From CAZOLI01 sp964580675 (GTDB lineage Bacteria > Planctomycetota > MHYJ01 > CAYXQY01), in assembly GCA_964580675.1 (NCBI GenBank), contig CAZOLI010000045.1, positions 1 through 19,135 of the forward strand: 19,135 nt of DNA. Direction: 5' to 3'. The position numbers and the translations under genes are program-made. The notes under the pieces were generated by a model that ran no database searches, had not been told where the DNA came from, and saw only the letters and a list, made by a program, of their open reading frames with translations. Positions 13,216 through 19,135 of this stretch are shown here, piece after piece (positions within the stretch are counted from its first letter, which is position 1; every line of letters starts with the position of its first letter).

Positions 13216-14742
13216 ATGAACAACCGAACGATTGAGACCTCCATCGCCGTCCTGGCCCTTCTGGTATTTTCGGGGTTGTTTCTCTATTTGCACATGTCGG
13301 GTAAACACCAAACGACAAACCAGCAGAAGAGGAACGAAAAACGGTGGACCAGCCAACAACCCCCCAAACAGGACCAATCCGCCCGGCCGGAAAACGAAAA
13401 AAACCATTCCGACTATCAAAAAGAAGAAAGCAAACAGTACGAAGGAAGTGCGTTTTCCTTCGAACAGACTGATCTCCCCGACCCGGATGAGGACCGTATG
13501 AACGGTCTTTTCCGCTTCGTCAGGGCGGATAACGGCAAACCGATAGATGGTGTTCGCGTGCAGTGGAGAAACAGGAAGACCAACAAAGAGGTGGTGGAGA
13601 AAACCAAAACCTCTGGTCAAACTTCAACTTTCCATACTCAAACCTCACGCATAATGAGAACATCAAGGGTGGGCAAACCCCGGGCATCCGACCCGAGGGG
13701 AATTGTCGTCTTTCAGAATATGCGGATCTTTCTTGAAGGAGAAACAACGTCCAGCATCTGGATGAAGGCCCCGAAAAAATACAGGGGTTATAAGTACAAC
13801 TTTCCGTCCAGATCGGGAGCGACCGAGAAAGCGGAGATTGAACTGGGGAATGGCAGGACCCTGACCGGGAAAATACACACTCGAGAGCAGCTGCCGCTGG
13901 ACCAATTCCGGCTCGAGGTCCAATGGGATCCGGAGGAAGACCATGGTCTCTGGTTCTACCGAAAAACGCATGTGGGCGAGAAGGGGACCGTCAAACTTTA
14001 TCACGTTCCCTCAAAAGTCGTGAAGGTAAACGTGCTTCCGCCCCACGTCATGAAAAACGTCGAGAAGAAGTACCAGATCAAGAACAATCCCCAGATGGTC
14101 TCCCCGGACCAGCTTTCCTTTTCCGTCGAGGTAACAAAAATTTCCGTTCCGTCGGACCGGGGCCGACTCGACCTGTTGTTGAACACAACGGGTTCCGTTG
14201 AGATGGCCCAGGTGGAGTATCTTCTCTATTCGTACAGGGAGGGAAAACCGGTGGACCGGGCGGTAGACAATATGTTGTACGACAGGAGTGGAATCCCGAA
14301 TTATCTCCGGACAAACCAGGAGAGGAAACCGGGACGATACGTCCTTTATCTACGATCCGATCCGGATGAAAAGCAGGAAAAACCGTTTGACTGGAACCCG
14401 TTTTTCTGGAAAAAAGTGGACGTGGTGCTTTCCGGGGGAGAACAAACCCACAAAAAGGTAAAGATCCAAGAGACCGGAGCCGCCGCTGAAATTCACCTGG
14501 AGCCAACTCGAGAGACGGACCTGCCCGAATTCGTGGAGGTCGAACTGGCCGTTCGGGAGCCGTGGGAGTATATTGATTACGGGACGTTTAAGGTAAAGAA
14601 CGGATCGATCAAGGTGCGTGGGCTTCCCACCGGGTCCCGGATGCTCCGGTTGAGGATGGACGGTTACAGGGAGGTAATGGTCGATTTACAGCTACCCGCA
14701 GGAGAATGGGGAAATGAAACCATCACGCTTCATCCGAAATAA
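13216..14742 (+). CDS. Membrane-anchored extracytoplasmic protein of unknown function
   Basis: From ATG 13216 there are 508 residues; an in-frame TTG at 13207 would add three. Residues about 9-29 form one transmembrane helix (IAVLALLVFSGLFLYLHM), followed by a charged Gln/Lys/Glu-rich linker to about 95 and then a large, mostly beta-strand region outside the membrane. This contains several segments like carboxypeptidase-regulatory or Ig-type modules, for example GLFRFVRADNGKPIDGVRVQW, GRTLTGKIHTREQLPLDQF and the last repeat FKVKNGSIKVRGLPTGSRML. No catalytic motif is recognised. It is divergent from the secreted HExxH protein, so the two may share a cell-surface role. No clear Shine-Dalgarno is visible. 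It is followed 250 bp on by an intrinsic terminator. Confidence 0.75.
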   Translation: MNNRTIETSIAVLALLVFSGLFLYLHMSGKHQTTNQQKRNEKRWTSQQPPKQDQSARPENEKNHSDYQKEESKQYEGSAFSFEQTDLPDPDEDRMNGLFRFVRADNGKPIDGVRVQWRNRKTNKEVVEKTKTSGQTSTFHTQTSRIMRTSRVGKPRASDPRGIVVFQNMRIFLEGETTSSIWMKAPKKYRGYKYNFPSRSGATEKAEIELGNGRTLTGKIHTREQLPLDQFRLEVQWDPEEDHGLWFYRKTHVGEKGTVKLYHVPSKVVKVNVLPPHVMKNVEKKYQIKNNPQMVSPDQLSFSVEVTKISVPSDRGRLDLLLNTTGSVEMAQVEYLLYSYREGKPVDRAVDNMLYDRSGIPNYLRTNQERKPGRYVLYLRSDPDEKQEKPFDWNPFFWKKVDVVLSGGEQTHKKVKIQETGAAAEIHLEPTRETDLPEFVEVELAVREPWEYIDYGTFKVKNGSIKVRGLPTGSRMLRLRMDGYREVMVDLQLPAGEWGNETITLHPK

Positions 14743-15047
14743 ACTTCCGGTAGTGTTTCTCGGACAACACCTCCACCGGGATCATATAAACGCAGAAGGA
14801 CAAAGACACAAATCTCGAGTTGGAGGAAATGATTCAAAAGAGAACCCGGTTAAGCACCCGCAACTTCCGGAGGAGAATCGCTCCGAAGAAATAAAGGAAC
14901 AACATGCAGAAGCTTTTATCCATCCAGATAAAAACCAGCCGCCCCCTAACGTCCGATAAATAATATGTTGGCAATTGTCGATCGAGAAATGAAATTACCC
15001 GTCTCGGGCAATTTTTTTCCTGATTCCGTATTTATTATGATCAGGGA
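14743..15047. other. 305-bp intergenic region between convergent genes
   Basis: Contains the terminator at 14992-15018 and, at 14789-14812, ACGCAGAAGGACAAAGACAC, a purine-rich quasi-repeat (ACGCAGAAGGAC / AAAGACACAAA). The 81-codon open frame at 14714-14959 overlaps the preceding gene's end, has no good ribosome binding site and crosses this repeat, so it was not called. Confidence 0.55.
14992..15018 (+). terminator. Intrinsic terminator between convergent genes
   Basis: AAATTACCCG (14992-15001), loop TCT... and CGGGCAATTT (15005-15014) pair at 9 of 10 positions (one A-C mismatch), giving a CCCG/CGGG core with AAATT/AATTT flanks, and the T tract runs to 15018. It ends the plus-strand gene 13216-14742. 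On the minus strand the stem is followed only by CATTTC, so termination of the oxidoreductase gene from the other side would be weak. Confidence 0.75.
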
Positions 15048-16094
15048 TCACCCGTCCAGCCGTTCCGAAATGAGATTGGCCGCCTCCTGCCCCACCCAGT
15101 GCCCCGCCGTCATGCCGTGGCCTTCGAGACCCGCAACCCAGTAAAACCCCTCCTGCCCGTCATCCTCTTCGATGTAGGGGGTGCCGGAGCGATGGCCGGT
15201 CCGGCAACAGGACCAATATTCCACCACGTCGAGCCCGTAAAACTGTGGATAATACTGAATCAGCTGTTCTTCAAGCATGTTTTCCGGACCGGACACGTCC
15301 GGATCCGTGCCCGGTTCCACGGGATGGTTGTCACAGACGCTGAGTAAGGTCCCATCTTCGCGGTCGCGGAAATACACGTCGTGAACGTTGTCCCAGTAAA
15401 ACCCCCACTCCCTCGGAAGCAACCGTTCGGACACCCGGAACAGGTGTCGGGCTCTCGGGGTCAGTGATTGCTCCTCAACGTTCATCTTTCGGGCAATGTG
15501 ATTGGCCCATTCCCCGGCGGCATTCACAACGGTTCGGGCACGGAGGGATCGTTCCGACGTTTCGATTTGCCAGACCCCGTCTTCCCGTGTGCCTCCGATC
15601 ACCTCCTCCCCGGTTTCCACGAAGATACTGTTTTCCTCCAGGTCCATAACGTAATACCGGACCATCTCGTCCGGATCCAGCAGTCCGTCGCGGGGAATTT
15701 GAACCCAGACGCCGGGGTGGGAAACGTTCGGCTTCAGACCGGCCGGAATTTGTTCCGGGGATAGTTGTTCCCGGTCCCCCCACGCCTCCGGATCCGAACG
15801 AAGATCCGAGAGGATATCGGGGGAAAACAGAAAGAGGGATCCGGTTTCCCGAAAATAATCCACGGGGGCGGCCGCCTCCTCCTCGCGAAGGTCCCGAACG
15901 GCCCCGGCGATCTGTTCCCGCATCGCCGGGGCGGGATGGTAATGGTGAATCATCCCCGAGTTGTTCGTGGTGGCGTGACCGGCCGGTTCAGGGTCTTTCT
16001 CCAGAATCACGCCGTTTCTGAACCCCTGTTCGGCCAGATGCCGGGCCGTGCTGAGCCCCGCAATCCCGGATCCGATGATCACGTAATCCAGCAT
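15048..16094 (-). CDS. FAD-dependent oxidoreductase, DAO (D-amino-acid oxidase/glycine oxidase) family
   Basis: A 348-residue flavoprotein probably oxidising an amine or hydroxy-acid substrate. MLDYVIIGSGIAGLSTARHL is the N-terminal Rossmann fold with GSGIAG (8-13), followed by the acidic residue that binds the ribose (ILEKD). Later ATTNNSGMIHH is the FAD-contact region; VVNAAGEWANHIARKM near 190 is the DAO-family second FAD motif; and WVAGLEGHGMTAGHWVG close to the C-terminus is the final FAD-binding loop. The length fits single-domain DAO enzymes. No signal peptide, so cytoplasmic. It is the last gene of a minus-strand cluster, 47 bp downstream of the degenerate S1C protein; a functional link to the proteases is not obvious. 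Substrate cannot be told from sequence. Confidence 0.88.
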   Translation of the reverse strand: MLDYVIIGSGIAGLSTARHLAEQGFRNGVILEKDPEPAGHATTNNSGMIHHYHPAPAMREQIAGAVRDLREEEAAAPVDYFRETGSLFLFSPDILSDLRSDPEAWGDREQLSPEQIPAGLKPNVSHPGVWVQIPRDGLLDPDEMVRYYVMDLEENSIFVETGEEVIGGTREDGVWQIETSERSLRARTVVNAAGEWANHIARKMNVEEQSLTPRARHLFRVSERLLPREWGFYWDNVHDVYFRDREDGTLLSVCDNHPVEPGTDPDVSGPENMLEEQLIQYYPQFYGLDVVEYWSCCRTGHRSGTPYIEEDDGQEGFYWVAGLEGHGMTAGHWVGQEAANLISERLDG

Positions 16095-16141
16095 GGTTGG
16101 TCCAGAGGAACAATACCCCGTTTTAGGAAACGGAAATTTCG

Positions 16142-17038
16142 TTACTCTTCCTTTTCGTTCTTTTCTCCTTCCTGTTCCGAATTTTCACCATCTTCGCTAT
16201 CGCCGTTGTTCCCATTTTCCTCGTCGCCGTCACCGGCCTTGTTGATCTGTTTCAGGGCGCGGTCAAGAACGCGTTTTACGTCGGAGGCCGGAAGCAGAAA
16301 GCTGGAACCGGAGCTCATGCCGGGGCGGGAGCTCTGGCCATCGTCGCCGGTTTCAATCATGCCGACGATGCCGATGAGGTCGCCGTCGAGGTTAAACACG
16401 GGATGCCCGGGCGTGGGATACCGGGTGAGGGACCACATTTTTCGTGGCTTGTCCAGAAGGGCGTTGACCCGGCCCAGGTTAAATACCGGTTTAAAGTCAA
16501 AGTTTTTCCCGAGTCGCGAGGCCCAGACCACCTGTTCGGCCAGCTCGGGGCTCACGTGGTCCGATATACGGACTGACGGAAACGACTCCTTATCTTCGGC
16601 CTGTATTTTCAGGAAGGCAAGACCGAACCGGGAACTTCGTGCGCCGAGTTCGGCACTGTATTCCTTCGCGTCGTCTCCGACAAACACCTTGAAGCTTTTG
16701 GGTTCCCGTTTGACCTCGATCATTCCCTGCCGCGGAGATCGAACGGAACGAGTCGTGAACGGCTCCACGGGAAGCGCAACGACTCCCGAGGAATCCAGGA
16801 GGGTTCCGGTGAGTTCTCGCTTTCGTTCACGGGATTGCCCCTGAAAACTCATCTCGATCACGGCCTCAACTTTTACGATGTATTTTTTGTTCTGGTTGAG
16901 GATCCGTTCCAGGGCTTTTGTTTTAACGGCACCCTGTTCCTTGGCGCTTTTGCCGTCCTCCTGAGCGGACAGGGTACCGGAAAGGAAACCAGCGACAGCA
17001 AAAAGAAGAACCGAAAGAAATGTGGCAGTTCGTTTCAT
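16142..17038 (-). CDS. Secreted S1C-fold protein with the protease triad lost (pseudoprotease)
   Basis: From ATG 17038 there are 298 residues; an in-frame TTG at 17053 would add five before the signal peptide. Residues 1-25 are a signal peptide (MKRTATFLSVLLFAVAGFL, cleavage near LSA-Q). The body follows the trypsin-like HtrA fold strand by strand, but the catalytic positions are changed: the TNxHV region reads VVALPVEP (His lost), the TDLAVLKI region reads FGLAFLKIQ (Asp to Gly), and GNSGGPLVN reads PTPGHPVFN (Ser to Pro). Strand-forming flanks such as NLDGDLIGIVGMIE and ELAEQVVWASRLGKNF remain. The C-terminus is a low-complexity Gly/Asn/Glu/Asp tail with no PDZ domain. It directly follows an intact HtrA-type gene (about 84 bp), so it may be a regulatory or scaffolding partner derived by duplication. 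Confidence 0.75.
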   Translation of the reverse strand: MKRTATFLSVLLFAVAGFLSGTLSAQEDGKSAKEQGAVKTKALERILNQNKKYIVKVEAVIEMSFQGQSRERKRELTGTLLDSSGVVALPVEPFTTRSVRSPRQGMIEVKREPKSFKVFVGDDAKEYSAELGARSSRFGLAFLKIQAEDKESFPSVRISDHVSPELAEQVVWASRLGKNFDFKPVFNLGRVNALLDKPRKMWSLTRYPTPGHPVFNLDGDLIGIVGMIETGDDGQSSRPGMSSGSSFLLPASDVKRVLDRALKQINKAGDGDEENGNNGDSEDGENSEQEGEKNEKEE

Positions 17039-17122
17039 GTCAGTGATCTTCAAAAATGTAGGTGCAATAAAAAAACGGATTAATTATGAATTACGGAAAT
17101 CCCCCCCGAACGGAGCGCCAGG

Positions 17123-19135
17123 TTACTTCTCTTCTTCTTCCCCCTTGCCGGAGTCGGAGGTCCACTCCGGTTCAATGAACACGAAGTGTGTATCAACACC
17201 TCGACGAACACGGATCCGAATTTGATCCGGTTGCTTTTCCTTCAAATCTTTCAGGATCTCCTTGAGGTCATCGGGAGAGGAAACCCGTTTTTCCTCAACA
17301 GATCGGATGACGTCATCGGTGTTCAATCCACCGAGCTGGGCCCAGCTTCCCTGGTTCACGTTTGTGACAATAACACCGGAGAAGGAGTCGCTCCACTGAT
17401 TTTCGAGTCGATCCATGTACGTGATTTCCCGGACGCCAAACTCAAAGAATTCGTCGCTGTACGTCTCGGCGTCCTCGGCGGTGTTGGGGGTTTCTTCCAG
17501 TTTTACGTCTATTTCCTGTTTCTCGCCGGTCCGGATCACGGTCAGGGTAACCGTGTCACCGATCATCCGGTTCTCCACCTTTCGTTCCAGTTCGTGGGCA
17601 TCCTGTACACGGTTGGCCTTCAGGTCCTGGTCGTTAAATTTGACGATAAGGTCTCCTTCTTTCAGTCCTGCTTTGTCCGCTTTTGTGTTCGGGTAAACAC
17701 GGGTCACGCGGAAGCCGGTTTCATCCGGGTGGCCGAGTGCTTTGGCTACCGGATTCGTTAGAACCTGTGTCTCAATGCCAAGCCACGGCTTGCCGAGTTC
17801 GCCACCGCCAAGCCCGCTGCCGTCTTCCTTCTGTTCAAGCACGGTTACCATTATGCTTCGGTCTCGCCGGAACGTAACCGGGAGTTTATCAAACGATTCA
17901 AGTTTCTGCAGGTACGAGGAGAACGTATCAAGATCCTTTATTTCGGTCCCGTCAATCTTTCGGAGTACGTCGCCGGTTTTTAACGAAGGTTTGGCGTTGT
18001 CCGCTATGGAACCGGGCCGGACGCCGGTCACCTCAACGCCTTTTGTGTCGGGCAACTGCCGGTTTACGGCCATGGGTTTGGTGATGCCTCGAACGGTCAG
18101 TCCGAGACTCCGAAACTCTGATTCCGGTCCGACATGATCCCTCATGTTCTGAATACCGACGGTGACGGAATGTTTTTCCCCGTTTCGCAGGTACGTCATC
18201 GATACCTCTTCGCCTGGCGTAACGTCCGCAATTTTCTGGTAAAAGAGCGGAACCTGTTCAAAAAATTCCACGGAAACCGGTTCACCATCAAACGTGAGAA
18301 TCACATCTCCGGGTTTCAAACCGGCCTCTTTCGCGGGTGATTCCGGACGAACCGAGGAGACAAGCACACCGGTATCCCGATCCAGCTTGCCCACCGGTAT
18401 TACTTTCAGCCCCGCCCAGCCGCGCTGGACCTCCCCGCTGTTCAAAATTCGGTTCAGCACTTTGGAGCAGAGGTTGGACGGAATGGCAAATCCCATACCT
18501 TGCCCTCCAAGCTCGTTGATGCCGACGACCTCTCCCTCCAGGTTTACGAGTGGACCTCCGCTGTTTCCGGGAAGAATCAGGGCATCATGCTGGATCCATT
18601 TCGTGAAGAGGCCCGTCAGTTCGTCACCGAGCTGCCGGTGCTGAATTTCGGTCCCGAGTTGGTCGGTAAAAACTCGATCCGGGTTCGACACGATGCCAAG
18701 GGTTGTAGAGGAGGAAAGCGCCAGGGGGTTGCCCATGGCCAGCACGTATTCACCGACCTGAAGCTTCTCCGAATTGCCGAGGGTGGCATAGGGAAGAGGA
18801 GCGTTCGGGTTTTCCCGCTCCGACGTTCGAAGTTCCAGGACGGAAAGATCCGTCATGGGATCGTGGCCGACCACGTCCGACCGGATCTGTTCCCCGTTCG
18901 GAAGCGTACAGCGAATTCGTACCGCGTCCGAAGCCACGTGATAATTCGTCAGTACGTAACCGGCCGGGCTGACGATCACGCCGCTTCCCCCGCCGACCCT
19001 GCGGGTCGAACGACCCTGCCTGTATGTTTTTACGACGACGGAAATGTTGACCAGCGCGGGATAAACCTGTTCCTTGGCGGTTTGTATTTTTGACTCCAGA
19101 TTGCTTTCGGACTGTGCGGACACCATTGATGAGGG
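17123..19135 (-). CDS. HtrA/DegP-type serine protease with four PDZ domains (N-terminus outside window)
   Basis: An S1C serine protease acting in the cell envelope, likely for protein quality control. Numbered from the first Met in the window (19126), it has the protease domain at about 10-225 with the complete triad: His63 (VLTNYHVASDAV), Asp93 (DPMTDLSVLEL) and Ser189 (LPGNSGGPLVNLEGEVVGIN). Four PDZ domains follow at about 238-335, 340-435, 446-545 and 560-655, each with the DxGxKxGD-type pattern (AGLKPGDVILTFDG, PSLKTGDVLRKIDG, AGLKEGDLIVKFND, GGLNTDDVIRSVEE). Family members normally have one or two. The frame stays open to the window edge, reading PSSMVSAQ with VSA-Q resembling a signal peptidase site, so the real start and most of the signal peptide lie beyond 19135. 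It probably leads the cluster with the pseudoprotease and the oxidoreductase. Confidence 0.92.
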   Translation of the reverse strand, partial: PSSMVSAQSESNLESKIQTAKEQVYPALVNISVVVKTYRQGRSTRRVGGGSGVIVSPAGYVLTNYHVASDAVRIRCTLPNGEQIRSDVVGHDPMTDLSVLELRTSERENPNAPLPYATLGNSEKLQVGEYVLAMGNPLALSSSTTLGIVSNPDRVFTDQLGTEIQHRQLGDELTGLFTKWIQHDALILPGNSGGPLVNLEGEVVGINELGGQGMGFAIPSNLCSKVLNRILNSGEVQRGWAGLKVIPVGKLDRDTGVLVSSVRPESPAKEAGLKPGDVILTFDGEPVSVEFFEQVPLFYQKIADVTPGEEVSMTYLRNGEKHSVTVGIQNMRDHVGPESEFRSLGLTVRGITKPMAVNRQLPDTKGVEVTGVRPGSIADNAKPSLKTGDVLRKIDGTEIKDLDTFSSYLQKLESFDKLPVTFRRDRSIMVTVLEQKEDGSGLGGGELGKPWLGIETQVLTNPVAKALGHPDETGFRVTRVYPNTKADKAGLKEGDLIVKFNDQDLKANRVQDAHELERKVENRMIGDTVTLTVIRTGEKQEIDVKLEETPNTAEDAETYSDEFFEFGVREITYMDRLENQWSDSFSGVIVTNVNQGSWAQLGGLNTDDVIRSVEEKRVSSPDDLKEILKDLKEKQPDQIRIRVRRGVDTHFVFIEPEWTSDSGKGEEEEK

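Noticed and set aside
12970..13620. 216-codon minus-strand open frame
   Set aside because: It is antisense to the start of the membrane-anchored gene and runs through the 7-bp repeat; composition is that of a shadow frame.
14714..14959. 81-codon open frame after the membrane-anchored gene
   Set aside because: It overlaps the end of the previous gene in another frame, has no good ribosome binding site, and includes a repeat-like purine tract.
17054..17122. Terminator between the four-PDZ protease and the pseudoprotease genes
   Set aside because: On the minus strand a T7 tract follows a very weak GGATT/AATCC pairing with a long AT-rich loop. The stem is too weak to claim, and co-transcription is more likely.

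Overview
The window is bacterial chromosome with housekeeping genes, probably from an uncultured lineage: a run of 100 N at 10705-10804 marks a scaffold join. Bacterial markers are class II ribonucleotide reductase (nrdJ), dapF, trmD, rplS, ruvB and HtrA-type proteases. Most proteins are strongly acidic (Asp/Glu-rich), which may reflect salt adaptation. Gene style, such as secreted hypothetical proteins, multi-PDZ proteases and a ribosomal protein with a huge acidic tail, suggests the PVC/Planctomycetota neighbourhood or a related candidate phylum. That placement is inference only.

Layout. 1-3392 (minus): nrdJ with an intrinsic terminator at its 3' end. 3393-3892: regulatory intergenic region holding the nrdJ promoter, an NrdR-like box and two leader hairpins. 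3893-7306 (plus): a four-gene run of an Snf7/ESCRT-III-like protein, an MIT-AAA ATPase of Vps4 type, dapF and trmD. 7358-7615 (minus): a small acidic unknown protein. 7616-7999: the rplS promoter and leader. 8000-9967 (plus): rplS with a ~130-residue polyacidic tail, then ruvB. 10083-11362 (plus): one gene interrupted by the assembly gap; its N-terminus resembles the TIGR03960 radical-SAM-associated family. 11363-11753, 12753-13215 and 14743-15047: gene-free stretches carrying degenerate short-period repeats. 11754-12701 (minus) is a secreted HExxH metallopeptidase-like protein, divergent from a membrane-anchored unknown protein (13216-14742, plus). 15048-19135 (minus): a three-gene cluster of a four-PDZ HtrA-type protease (cut by the window end), a secreted S1C-fold protein that has lost the catalytic triad, and an FAD-dependent oxidoreductase.

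The most interesting content is the Snf7-like / MIT-AAA pair at 3893-5672. The small protein has the basic helical N-half, acidic C-half and terminal amphipathic helix of ESCRT-III subunits. The next gene has an N-terminal three-helix MIT-like domain and a meiotic-clade AAA module with a Vps4-like C-terminus. Together they look like a minimal membrane-remodelling polymer and its disassembly ATPase, of the type best known in eukaryotes and archaea, embedded in a bacterial run with the peptidoglycan-precursor enzyme DapF. Second-tier points are the NrdR-type control of nrdJ, the acidic L19 tail, and the active protease / dead protease pair.
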